From Leptolyngbya sp. SIO1E4 (GTDB lineage: Bacteria; Cyanobacteriota; Cyanobacteriia; Phormidesmidales; Phormidesmidaceae), in contig JAAHFU020000005.1 of the NCBI GenBank assembly GCA_010672825.2, forward strand, positions 310,001 to 374,000: a DNA stretch of 64,000 bases, in the 5' to 3' direction. Of the stretch, positions 1-8,518 are shown one piece after another (the stretch's first letter is position 1; every line of letters begins with the position of its first letter). The notes under the pieces are model-generated. The model worked only from the letters and a program-made list of their open reading frames with translations, made no database searches and was not told the DNA's origin. The position numbers and the translations under genes are program-made.

Positions 1-3000
1 GCTCTCCAAAGTCTAGCGCTTGTTAGATTAGCGCTGGTCAGGTCTGCGTCTCTTAGATTTGCACCTCTTAGATTTGCACCTCTTAGATTTGCACCTCTTA
101 GATCATTTTCCGATAAATCAACCGCACTTAAGTCAACCTTACTTAAATCAACATGCGTTAAATTCTTGTCTACTGAATCAAGCCCCTTCAAGTTATCAAA
201 CTTGGCCTCGCGTAGCTGATCTATTAGCTGCTTGGTTAAATAAGCTCCTGTGAGATCAGCTCCGATTAGATTTGCGTCTGTGAGGCCCCTAGCTCCGATT
301 AGATTGGCACCTGTGAGGTTCGCCCTGTTGAGGTTCGCTCCTGTGAGGTTCGCTCCTGCGAGATAATTTTTGGATAAATCAATATCACTTAAATTAATCT
401 CGCTTAAATCAGCATTCCTTAAACTCTTGTCTGCTTCATCAAGCCCCTTCAAGTTACTAAAATTAGCTTCGTGTAGCTGATCTATTAGCTGCTTGGTTAA
501 ATAAGCTCCTGTGAGGTCAGCTTCCCCTAGATTAGCGTCTGTGAGGTCAGCTCCTATTAGATTAGCGTCTGTGAGGTCAGCTTCTCCTAGATTAGCGTCT
601 GTGAGGTCAGCTCCTATTAGATTAGCGTCTGTGAGGTCAGCTTCTCCTAGATTAGCGTCTGTGAGGTCAGCTCCTATTAAATTAGCGTCTGTGAGGTCAG
701 CTCCTATTAAATTAGCGTCTGTGAGGTCAGCTCCTATTAAATTAGCGTCTGTGAGGTCAGCTCCTATTAGATTAGCGTCTGTGAGGTCAGCTCCTATTAG
801 ATTAGCGTCTGTGAGGTCAGCTCCTATTAAATTAGCGTCTGTGAGGTCAGCTCTTGACAGGTCAGCTCTTGTTAAATCCACATTTCTCAAATCAGCTTCG
901 ATTAAGTTAGCACCCAACAAATTAGCCTCTTGTAAGCTTGCACCACGCTTAAAGATATTTGGTATCAACAATGATGGGATTTTGATGGAAGTATCTCCTT
1001 CTCGACTTCGACTTGGCAAGTAAGAGTCATCATGCTCAGAGCTGAATTTTGCACCTTCAAGAAAAGCTCCGCTAAAATTGGCCCGAGTGAGTACAGCTCC
1101 GCTAAAATCAGCATTTGTTAAATCAACTCCACCAAAATTGGCGTCAGTCAGATTAGCTCCCCTTAGATTAATCTCACGTAGGGTAAACTGGTCTCCAGAG
1201 TCTCTATTGTTTGAAGGCTCTGAAGAGTTCTCTACATGACTAGAGGATTCCGAATTGTCTGGTAGAGCTTGCGAAACATCTAAGCCAACTAAACCATCTC
1301 GGCTCGTTCGCAATTGCTCTAAATTAAAGCGATTAATGGATGTTCTCTCAGAAATCTCTGTATCGATATTAGGCTTAAGAAAGTTATTGACAAACGTGAT
1401 CACTGCAATGATAATTGAGAGCCGCCCTAGATTCTCCAGTAAAGGGAAAATATCTAACTCCCGTGTCCACTGATTGGCTTTCTCAATCCAGGGTTCAATT
1501 TCAAACCATAGAATTCTTTGCCACCACGAAGAGTTATGTTTGGCCAGCCATTTTTCACGCTGGTAGGCTCTAAACATTTCGCAGCATCGTTCCGGATCAA
1601 GCTGATATTTGCCTTCTGCTTCATTAGCAAATTTCTGAAGCTGATATTCTTTCTGAACTCGATTTCGGGTCAGCTCAATCTTGTGAAATCCCTCTCTGAT
1701 GGCTTTTATGCTGGCTGAATCTACTGCACTAATTGGCTGATTCCGCATTTGCTCAGCAAGAGACTTACCTTCTGACTCATCTTTTAAGACGATATTAACT
1801 TTTACCTCTTCCTCAGATTCATCTGAATTTAAATAAAGGTAGTCACATTTAGCCCCTGTAAAATCAGTTTTTTCATCGATTTGCCAATCCTGGATACGAA
1901 TACCCGTTAGTTGAGTGTGGCTTAAGTTGACTCCTTCCAAGATGCAGCCAGATAGGTTGGCACCTGTTAGATCAAGACCACTCAAGTTCGCTCGACTTAA
2001 GTTACTGTCTCTAAAACTTACTCCTCTGAAGAAGTCTTTATCACTCAACTGGCTTAGAGAAATACCCTGTAGATCTAAACACTCGAATGCCTTAAACTTA
2101 TCCGACTCTGCCTTCTTAGGGCGCCTGGAGCCGCTCAAGAGATGACGAATTTTGGCATATCGCAAATAACTCTTACCAACTCTTACTCGTTTCAAGTCCC
2201 AGGCACCTTGCCAATTAACAGCATCTAGATTCGCCTCCGTAAAGTCCGCATGCCTTAGTATAGAAACATCAGAGAAATCTGCCCCTGTCAGATCAGCTTT
2301 TCTGAATTTTGTACTCAATAATCCCAGTATCTTCGATTCCCATGCCCATTGATAGCAAAAGGACACAGCCACATCTCTCAAAGTTTGAAAATTTTTTTCA
2401 TCTCTATATGTTCTCCAACCGTAATAAAGACCGAATAAAATTCCTAAAAGCGCAATAAGCATGAATTCAATAGGCATAATACTTTGATATCCAATATCAT
2501 TTCCCCACACATTTTCCCGCACAATAATAAATGCCAGTACCAGTGGAGTAAATAAAGCAACTACATAAAGCAGGACAATCCAAAGCGATTTAATCAGGCC
2601 TTTCCAAAATGGTTCTTGACAACTAAATTGGCTCAGGAAGAACATTGCAGCTGTAAAAATAGCTGTAATTATCGACCACAGTATAGTTATTATGACTACT
2701 ACAATGGTGTGGGAAAATATAAATCCTTCAGGTGCATTTTCGTCAGACCATAGATGAGCAAAGTTCTCATATCCATAAAGAATTCCGATCATCCAAAATA
2801 GCAAAAAAATAATTGTTAAAGCACCCATTAATCTAACTTTAGAATGTTCACAGGTTTTCCAAATCCAATAAATTTGATAGAGCCATGCCAGCATTAAAAT
2901 AAATGCCGTGCCAGTAATTATGGGTTGGTTTAGCATAAGAAGAGAGAGCAGAATAATTCCATATAAGAATCCCGTGAATCTTTTCAAAAAATCATTTCCA

Positions 3001-3599
3001 ATACTCAGGATATAGAAGTATAAAAAAGAAATTATTGAGATCGCATGGCCTAATACCAATTGTGAAGGATTTGATCCAATGCTCTGGTTTGGGTTCCCTT
3101 CAAAGGAGAATATAAGCAATGTAAAACCAATGGAAAGATAGAATATGCACATAAGATATGATATAGATAATAACGATCCGAGGTAAGCCGTAGTCCATCC
3201 ATCAAGAGTGAATCTAGCTTCTTCAAATCTTGCTTGCCTTATCTTGGCTTTGCTGAAATCAACCTGACAGAATTCGCTTGAGTTGAATGCGCATTCATTC
3301 AGAGTTGCATCGTGAAACTTTGTCTTTTTTAGGACAGCTCTTGCAAAGGTTGCACCTTCTAAGTCGGCTCCACTAAAATCAACGCCACATAGGTTAGTCT
3401 CTGTGAAGTTCGCTCCCGCAAGCTTTGTCCCTTTAAAGTCCTTACATTGAAAAGTTGCTCCAGTGAAATCTGCCCCACTCAGCTCCTTATCTGCGAGTGA
3501 TTTACCTTTTAAGCGAATGCGTCGAAAACTTCTCTCGCCTCTGCTGTAATCCTTCAAAAGTCTTTCGGTGGTATAAACTCTGTCTTGCTGCTTCCGCAT
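1..3599 (-). CDS. Giant membrane pentapeptide-repeat protein, C-terminus beyond left edge
   Basis: One frame is open from an ATG at 3599 to base 1, about 1199 codons without a stop, so the gene leaves the window. Order from the N-terminus: a short lead, pentapeptide repeats of A(D/N)LXX type (about residues 25-125), seven or eight hydrophobic segments (about 130-385), a second repeat block (about 420-560), a charged helical stretch, one more membrane segment near 725-740, then a long third repeat block from about 807 to the edge. Pentapeptide repeats fold as a right-handed quadrilateral beta-helix; the function is unknown. In the last block a unit reading GAYLTKQLIDQL occurs twice (near 250 and 500), so it grew by duplication. 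The start is uncertain: it has no clear ribosome site, and an ATG at 3638 with a better site lies in another frame that closes after 47 codons. A small frameshift at the start cannot be excluded. Confidence 0.85.
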   Translation of the reverse strand, partial: MRKQQDRVYTTERLLKDYSRGERSFRRIRLKGKSLADKELSGADFTGATFQCKDFKGTKLAGANFTETNLCGVDFSGADLEGATFARAVLKKTKFHDATLNECAFNSSEFCQVDFSKAKIRQARFEEARFTLDGWTTAYLGSLLSISYLMCIFYLSIGFTLLIFSFEGNPNQSIGSNPSQLVLGHAISIISFLYFYILSIGNDFLKRFTGFLYGIILLSLLMLNQPIITGTAFILMLAWLYQIYWIWKTCEHSKVRLMGALTIIFLLFWMIGILYGYENFAHLWSDENAPEGFIFSHTIVVVIITILWSIITAIFTAAMFFLSQFSCQEPFWKGLIKSLWIVLLYVVALFTPLVLAFIIVRENVWGNDIGYQSIMPIEFMLIALLGILFGLYYGWRTYRDEKNFQTLRDVAVSFCYQWAWESKILGLLSTKFRKADLTGADFSDVSILRHADFTEANLDAVNWQGAWDLKRVRVGKSYLRYAKIRHLLSGSRRPKKAESDKFKAFECLDLQGISLSQLSDKDFFRGVSFRDSNLSRANLSGLDLTGANLSGCILEGVNLSHTQLTGIRIQDWQIDEKTDFTGAKCDYLYLNSDESEEEVKVNIVLKDESEGKSLAEQMRNQPISAVDSASIKAIREGFHKIELTRNRVQKEYQLQKFANEAEGKYQLDPERCCEMFRAYQREKWLAKHNSSWWQRILWFEIEPWIEKANQWTRELDIFPLLENLGRLSIIIAVITFVNNFLKPNIDTEISERTSINRFNLEQLRTSRDGLVGLDVSQALPDNSESSSHVENSSEPSNNRDSGDQFTLREINLRGANLTDANFGGVDLTNADFSGAVLTRANFSGAFLEGAKFSSEHDDSYLPSRSREGDTSIKIPSLLIPNIFKRGASLQEANLLGANLIEADLRNVDLTRADLSRADLTDANLIGADLTDANLIGADLTDANLIGADLTDANLIGADLTDANLIGADLTDANLIGADLTDANLGEADLTDANLIGADLTDANLGEADLTDANLIGADLTDANLGEADLTGAYLTKQLIDQLHEANFSNLKGLDEADKSLRNADLSEINLSDIDLSKNYLAGANLTGANLNRANLTGANLIGARGLTDANLIGADLTGAYLTKQLIDQLREAKFDNLKGLDSVDKNLTHVDLSKVDLSAVDLSENDLRGANLRGANLRGANLRDADLTSANLTSARLWR
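511..840 (-). repeat. Eleven tandem 30-bp units inside the pentapeptide gene
   Basis: Eleven almost identical 30-bp units lie head to tail. Each encodes two pentapeptides (ADLTD-ANLIG type). Units alternate early on between two versions (cttctcctag and ctcctattag), which suggests expansion first by 60-bp and then by 30-bp steps. The array keeps frame. Confidence 0.9.
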
Positions 3600-3705
3600 C
3601 GCTAAAACCCTGATAGATAAGTTTTTTATGTATCTGAGGCAACATTTCCTGCTCACCTTACGGGAGCATGATCTGGATTTAACACAGCAATTAGCGTGCT
3701 GTCGC

Positions 3706-4401
3706 CTAACCCATTTGCATTGATCGCCAGACCCGATTAATCCATCCTCGAGTCTGGTCAAGTACTTGAGTGTAGGGCAATTCACTTTCCGCCACCAGCT
3801 CCAATGGTAAAGGTTTGCCCAACTGGGGAAACCATCGGCTGAGTTTTTTACCCAACGTGAGGCGAAAAATAAACTCCAGCACCATCCGCTTTGCTACAGT
3901 ACGACAGGTCTCGTAGTGCATGGGCTTCAGGTAGCCGCTGGGCAGTAAATTCGGGGAGCGCGTGCTCCCAGCGATCCTGATACTGATCCAGCAGTTGGGC
4001 AAAAACTTGGACATCCTGCAGTGAAGCATTGCAGCCCTGCCCAATGGAGGGAGAAAAGGCATGGACGGCATCCCCGATGAGCAAGATGCGATTCTCTGAG
4101 GGAGAGGCCTCGCCAACAGCTACATGCATGCGATCGCACTTCACCGTTAAAACCTTAGATACCGGACGCTGCTGCAGCGCTTCGGCATCCTCTAGCGTCA
4201 TAAACGGATCCAGTGCCGGACATTTTTCTTGAAAAAAATTGCGCACGGCATCGGCGTTGGCCAAGCCTGCCAAGGGATTCTTATGGTGAGGAAACAGCAC
4301 AACGCCATGCAACTAGCCACCAGGCAAGGAGGCCATCACCACCCGCATGTTGGGGTCAATATTCCAGGTTCGTTGAGCGATCGCCTGCACAAGGCTAATA
4401 C
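3706..4401 (-). pseudogene. Decayed FAD-dependent monooxygenase, C-terminal half
   Basis: Translation of the minus strand gives the C-terminal half of a kynurenine-3-monooxygenase-like flavoprotein. The second FAD-binding motif is clear (LIGDAVHAFSPSIGQG), followed by the usual helix (ASLQDVQVFAQLL). It is broken three ways. The N-terminal Rossmann half is missing beyond about 4400, where a fragment of a dispersed repeat begins. A TAG stop interrupts the frame at 4313-4315 (after VVMASLPGG). A frameshift near 3880 moves the tail (LEFIFRLTLGKKLSRWFPQ) into another frame ending at 3706. It cannot make a working enzyme. Confidence 0.8.
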
Positions 4402-4434
4402 CAATTCTTCAAAGTAGCGCTACCTATCGCCAAA
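4396..4434 (+). repeat. Fragment of the 120-bp dispersed repeat (left end)
   Basis: This stretch, starting taataccaattctt and containing agcgctac, matches the left end of the complete 120-bp elements at 13521 and 19923 (the latter inverted). The rest is missing. It abuts the broken end of the monooxygenase pseudogene. Confidence 0.55.
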
Positions 4435-5051
4435 TCCGTGACAGATGTCATTCGCCTCAGTTGTCCCCTTAGAAACTGATCAAAACTGAAGGTTGCTGAT
4501 CTAAAAGCAATGTGTCTATCAATTAATTGCCCGTAAAAATAATATTCCAGAAGTCCTCAGTGTGCCATGAAATCTCCGTTGTAGCTATGAAGATAGCTGG
4601 GCGATAGTGATCGCTGATTGACTGAGGGTAGCTGCAGATAAACTTCTCAGTAAAAATAGGGATCACAGTAAACAGGTGTTGATCATGGAAATTCTGGATG
4701 ACATTTCCCATAAACCAAAAGTGACAATTATTAGATGCCTTTGAGTGATGCACTCTCTATCTTAAAGATGCAGAAGGCAAGTCTACACGCTCATTTAGCA
4801 CCAATTCTCAATGTTAGAGCTACAGGTTGGCGATCCTCCGTCATCGCGGTCTCTACGTCCTTCGGGCAGGCCGCACCACAACAAAAGGGGCGATTCACCT
4901 TCTAGATTGAACTGCCCGCTTTGAAAGGAGGTTGGGGGATCCTCAGATGGCTTGAAGTATCGTCCGATTTTGTTGAATGGGGACAAATTTCGGACATACC
5001 GACGGTTTGATCAACAGTTCATTCTTTCAAACATTGAAGGAGTTAATAATA
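4435..5051. other. Gene-free stretch with decayed sequence
   Basis: No credible gene. Short open frames here have no ribosome site, no recognisable domain and irregular composition. The last 20 bases contain the AAGGAG ribosome site of the next gene. Confidence 0.5.
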
Positions 5052-5240
5052 ATGGAACTCACGTATCGTGGTCACCGCTATCAAACAACCTCACTTCCTG
5101 TTGAAGAATGTGGGACAGAAGTTTCCTGCAAATATCGCGGCACTCCCTATCAGTTCAGGCATAAGCGGGCAACGGTTGCAGGGGCACCCAAAACCGTAGA
5201 TTTAACCTATCGAGGGGTTTCCTACACTCGCACACTCTGA
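5052..5240 (+). CDS. DUF4278 small protein
   Basis: A 62-residue protein. Two copies of the signature LTYRG(H/V)xY lie near the start and end (MELTYRGHRY and DLTYRGVSY), with a third, degenerate one in the middle (CKYRGTPYQF). This is the pattern of DUF4278, a small cyanobacterial family of unknown function. The ATG at 5052 is chosen because AAGGAG lies about 10 bases upstream and the family begins at M(K/E)LTYRG. It is monocistronic. Confidence 0.8.
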   Translation: MELTYRGHRYQTTSLPVEECGTEVSCKYRGTPYQFRHKRATVAGAPKTVDLTYRGVSYTRTL

Positions 5241-5337
5241 AGAGACAAATGATTCCCTGCATAGGGCAGTGAAATGGGGCGGCGATCTCCCCCTTCAGCT
5301 CAATGAAGATGTCGGGGCAGGCAACCCTTGAATAAAA

Positions 5338-5366
5338 GCTTGTGGGAACGTATCGTTCCCACAAGC
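5338..5366. terminator. Perfect 13-bp hairpin downstream of the DUF4278 gene
   Basis: GCTTGTGGGAACG and its exact complement are separated by TAT. There is no T-run on the + side, so intrinsic termination is uncertain; it could also be a small repeat. The rest of 5241-5762 holds no gene. A short AT-rich inverted repeat (TTATTGA ... TCAATAA) lies at 5461-5483. Confidence 0.45.
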
Positions 5367-5762
5367 AACCTGCACTGGCGCACATTCCTGTGCTTTCGGA
5401 GGAAAATCCAATCGCTAACAAGAGCCATAGATTTTCTATCTCGATGGTTCTTCACCAACCTTATTGATATATAATCTCAATAACTGAGTCTTGTCAAATA
5501 TGGAAAATGATCAATAAACATCTCTTCACTCGCAAGCATGATCGAGCAGTGCCCAGAGTTTGCGTGCCCTGAGAACAGCTTTACATTTGATTTTCAGCGG
5601 TAATATCGTGGCGTCCATCTCTTGTCAGAGCCATGATACTGTTGATCATGGAGGCTAAAGATAGCCCTCCTTAATAGGAATTAATCTGAGCAGAAAAGTC
5701 TCAAGAAATTCTATGAATGCAGCCAGTCAGGCCATCACGCTTGAGCTAACCAGCAAAATTGC

Positions 5763-5993
5763 TCATCTAGCCGTTCTGTTTCGGGCAGAGTTTCCCGATG
5801 CCCGGGTTGATTTGAGCCCGTGGCAGCCCGACCCCATCACGTTTTTTATCCGCACCGGCATGGCTCCATTGGGAGGAAACGCCCACCATTCCCCATCCCG
5901 ACAAAAGGGATCGCTGTAGCCATGCTCTCGACACCAGCCATGGCAAACACTGCAAATGGCGTTGCCGAGATCGGGGTAGTGGGGAATGGTCAT
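5763..5993 (-). CDS. Small cysteine-rich cyanobacterial protein, unknown function
   Basis: A 76-residue protein starting MTIPHYPDLGNAICSVC. It has a C-x2-C-x3-C cluster followed by a later Cys (SDPFCRDGEWW), which suggests a small metal-binding fold; the metal is not determined. The start at 5993 is chosen because GAGGAGG lies about 8 bases upstream. It follows the next gene (6017-6250, same strand) with a 23-bp gap, so the two probably form an operon. No function is recognised. Confidence 0.6.
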   Translation of the reverse strand: MTIPHYPDLGNAICSVCHGWCREHGYSDPFCRDGEWWAFPPNGAMPVRIKNVMGSGCHGLKSTRASGNSARNRTAR

Positions 5994-6016
5994 GGGCAAT
6001 TTCCTCCTCTGATTCC

Positions 6017-6250
6017 TTACGGAATTGTGCGTTTGCGAGTCATGACGCTGATGCATTCACCGTTTCTGCCGGTGGGCAGTGGGTCGCTCCAGGCTAGTGT
6101 TTCGCAATAGCCCAGCACCGCCATGCGGTTGATGGCCTCAACTAGGGCGTTGTAGTCGCCCAGCAGAATATGCCGCACCGCTTCTTGATTGAAGGAAGGC
6201 AGGTTAAAACCAGGAGGGACGTTGGCCCCTCCACCAGTGGATTGAAACAT
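6017..6250 (-). CDS. Conserved cyanobacterial hypothetical protein
   Basis: A 77-residue protein beginning MFQSTGGGANVPPGF. The core FNQEAVRHILLGDYNALVEAI followed by GYCETLAWSDPLPTGRNGE resembles a small conserved cyanobacterial family that I recognise only as hypothetical. The ATG at 6250 has GGAG about 8 bases upstream. First gene of a likely two-gene operon with the cysteine-rich protein downstream. Confidence 0.6.
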   Translation of the reverse strand: MFQSTGGGANVPPGFNLPSFNQEAVRHILLGDYNALVEAINRMAVLGYCETLAWSDPLPTGRNGECISVMTRKRTIP

Positions 6251-6880
6251 ACGGGTGTCTCCGTTTTCGACGAAAGAAAACGGGGAACTCTCTAGCATTT
6301 CCCAATGAAGGTGCAACAGAGAAGCTAGATCATAGAATGAGCCCAGGCATCTCGTCTTACCTAGTCTAAGTCGGGATGTTCAGGGGATTTGAGAAGGGCC
6401 AACTTCTCTTTTCCCCGCCTAGAATCATTCCCCGTGGGACATAACCTACAGGAAGCTGTCGGTGAGTTCAACCGTATTGACAAGCCGATAGGATTTTTTG
6501 GTTGAAAGACTAAAGTGCTTGAGTCGAGCGACTTTATTGGATGCGATCGAGCAAGCGTGACGGCTTCGATAATGCTGTCGTACATGTCGGATAACGCCTC
6601 TAGGTCAGTGCTTAACTGTCAAAAGTGACGGATAAGCACCCCAAATACCATACTTAACTGCCAGAAGTGATATATAACACCCTGCTTTCCCAGAGTTGCA
6701 CGTCAAATATTGTGTATAAGTTCCATGAATGGGGGTGGTATTACCCAAAAGTGACGGATAAGATCCGGAAACATAGATATTATCAGCCGGATCTGACGCT
6801 GAATATATAGTTAGATCTCCATCTGTGCGGCACTGTTTTTCCTTAAAATATAATCATCGCTTTCCTAAGGGGAAGTAAAT
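6251..6880. other. Gene-free stretch
   Basis: A 74-codon minus-strand open frame (6361-6585) has no ribosome site or recognisable domain and is not called. The main content is a set of three direct repeats (6611-6762), listed separately. Confidence 0.5.
6611..6762 (+). repeat. Three direct repeats around AAAAGTGACGGATAA
   Basis: Copies: 6611-6634 (TTAACTGTCAAAAGTGACGG...), 6653-6677 (TTAACTGCCAGAAGTGATAT...) and 6740-6762 (CCCAAAAGTGACGGATAA). The TGTC...GTGAC core and uneven spacing look like the transposase-binding repeats at the ends of Tn7/Mu-like elements. No transposase for such an element is present. Confidence 0.4.
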
Positions 6881-6899
6881 CTCAAAGAAACACTAACTG

Positions 6900-7525
6900 A
6901 ATACTTGAGGTAAGCCACTGGTTCGACCAGTGTGACTCGAAAAGCTTCCAGCGTTCCGGCAGTAAAGTACCTCCCACGGTGGTTTGAACCAGCCAATTCG
7001 TAGGAGGACACAGCAATATCGGAATTGTATCAAAGTCTGTCGCATTCCAAGTGGGACTGCACATATCATGTGGCGTTTGTTCCCAAATATCGGCGCAAGA
7101 TGATGTTTGGGGAGATTCGGAAATTTCTCGGCCCGATTTTTCATGAGTTAGCGCAGCAAAAAGAATGTCGCATTGTGGAGGGTCATCTGATGCCCAATCC
7201 CGTGCATATGTGTATCGAGATTCCCCCGAAGCATTCGGTTGCATCGGTGATTGTTTTCTGAAAGGGAAGAGTGCGATTGCCATTGCCCGCCAGTTCAAGG
7301 GGAAACAGCGCAATTTTAGCGGCGAGTCCTTTTGGGCTAAAGGTTATACCGTGTCAACGGTAGGCTTTGAGCTGGAAGCGGTGAAACGGTATATCCAAGA
7401 CCAGGATGTGTCGGATAGGAGCGGACAGCTCTAAAGCCTCGTTCAGATACTCTCGGCAAGGACACTCGCCCTTGGGGCGTTCACACTCACCAAGCCACCG
7501 GCTTTGCCGGGGGTGTCTGACTCTT
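6900..7525 (+). mobile_element. Dead IS200-type insertion sequence
   Basis: Contains an IS200 family transposase pseudogene and, downstream, a hairpin CCACCGGCTTTGCCGGGGG (7495-7513) of the kind forming the right end of IS200/IS605 elements. The left boundary is only approximate, as no clear left-end hairpin was pinned down. Such elements have no terminal inverted repeats or target duplications, so exact ends cannot be fixed by eye. Confidence 0.6.
7025..7434 (+). pseudogene. tnpA: IS200 transposase, frameshifted and HUH-mutated
   Basis: The first part (MYQSLSHSKWDCTYHVAFVPK) is a classical IS200 TnpA, a single-strand DNA transposase of the HUH family. Two lesions are visible. The catalytic motif, normally HLMPDHVHM, reads HLMPNPVHM, so one His of the HUH pair is lost. 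A one-base deletion near 7258-7261 gives a TGA after SVIVF; the rest (LKGKSAIAIARQFKGKQRNF and FWAKGYTVSTVG) continues in another frame to 7434 with the C-terminal tyrosine helix region. The element cannot move by its own transposase. Confidence 0.85.
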
Positions 7526-7611
7526 ATGGCACCTTTGAAAATTTCTGTGCTAACTTGAAGGAGTAGTTCAAATGCACTATAAACTCAATACTTGTGATTT
7601 AGGAGAAGCAT

Positions 7612-8157
7612 ATGCCTGGACCAAGCTGGTTTGTTAGACAAGGAGCCAAGGAACTCCTTAAGTCTATAGGCGCAGACCCGGGGACGGCCACGGTAGGTGG
7701 GTACGTAGCTAGTACTGTTTCATCGTTAGTTTTTCACGACCACCATACGCATTTTGTTCCTGACGCAGATCAAGTGGCAGACGTAGCAGATTCACTCAGT
7801 GATTCTACAGACGCTATAGATCAAGTAGCAGACATAGCAGATTCACCCAGTGATTCTACAGACGCTATAGATCATACGCAAAATCCACATGGATACGCTT
7901 CGACGCCTAGACCACATTTCGGCTCTTACGATTCCTCTCCAGACGCGGGATCTGATACACCTGATGGAAGTTACTTGACTAGCTCGTCAACCATTGAGCC
8001 GAATGAAAAGTATGAATTGCCTGATGGGCAAGTCGTGTATGGCAGTGAAATTCGTGAAGGGTCTGGTGGTAATGTTTACTCTGGCTCATCAAGCAACTAT
8101 GGTCAAAGTTCAACCTCAGATGGAGTAAGCAAGACAAATATCAAGAAGGCTTCCTAG
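7612..8157 (+). CDS. Hypothetical protein with internal duplication
   Basis: 181 residues, no recognised domain. The N-terminal 40 residues have weak hydrophobic character (VGGYVASTVSSLVF). Then come two near-identical copies of DQVADVADSLSDSTDAID, a duplicated acidic unit, and a low-complexity Ser/Gly/Asp-rich tail. The start has AGGAG 8 bases upstream and a strong terminator follows at 8186, so it is a complete single-gene unit. Function unknown. Confidence 0.6.
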   Translation: MPGPSWFVRQGAKELLKSIGADPGTATVGGYVASTVSSLVFHDHHTHFVPDADQVADVADSLSDSTDAIDQVADIADSPSDSTDAIDHTQNPHGYASTPRPHFGSYDSSPDAGSDTPDGSYLTSSSTIEPNEKYELPDGQVVYGSEIREGSGGNVYSGSSSNYGQSSTSDGVSKTNIKKAS

Positions 8158-8185
8158 CAATCTTTTATGCTAAACTTACGGTAAA

Positions 8186-8218
8186 GCACTAACTCAACCT
8201 TTGAGTTGGTGCTTTTTT
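8186..8218 (+). terminator. Rho-independent terminator
   Basis: A 12-bp stem (GCACTAACTCAA with TTGAGTTGGTGC, one G-T pair), loop CCT, then TTTTTT. It ends the transcript of the preceding hypothetical gene. Confidence 0.9.
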
Positions 8219-8518
8219 ACATAGAGTTTAAATTTTTGCGCCTTACCAAAATAATCTAAGTTTGAGATAAGCTAACATTCTTGTTTTTATTTCGTCGTTG
8301 GTGAATTCTTAACCCAAGCTAACGCTTAACAAGTAGCTTTATTGGCTATCACATATAAATGGAGAGCTAACCATTCAAATGCAGCGGACGGTCGTTAGCT
8401 ATTCATCCTAAATTCAAGTTCTACTGCCGCCGCTGATTTGAGCCGTTAGGCAGATCAGGAAAACACCAAGCAGGTTCAATAATAGTTATAGAGATTATCA
8501 AAAAGGAAGCATCAAAAA
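8219..8518. other. Gene-free upstream region
   Basis: AT-rich, about 300 bp, no gene seen. It presumably contains the promoter of the following membrane protein; AAAAAGGAAG just before 8519 includes its ribosome site. Confidence 0.4.

Noticed and set aside
511-840. Possible CRISPR array (30-bp units)
   Set aside because: Units are contiguous with no variable spacers and encode in-frame pentapeptides.
511-1023. A long + strand open frame of RSAxxLASV repeats
   Set aside because: It is the complement of the pentapeptide repeats on the minus strand; the minus frame is open for 3.6 kb and matches a known repeat family.
4523-4986. Minus-strand open frames of 60-76 codons
   Set aside because: No ribosome site, no domain, odd composition.
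5713-6110. + strand frames opposite the two small minus genes
   Set aside because: The minus frames have good ribosome sites and family-like sequences; the + frames do not.
7435-7611. tRNA or small RNA gene downstream of the IS200 copy
   Set aside because: Only the IS200 right-end type hairpin is visible; no tRNA cloverleaf could be traced here or elsewhere in the window.
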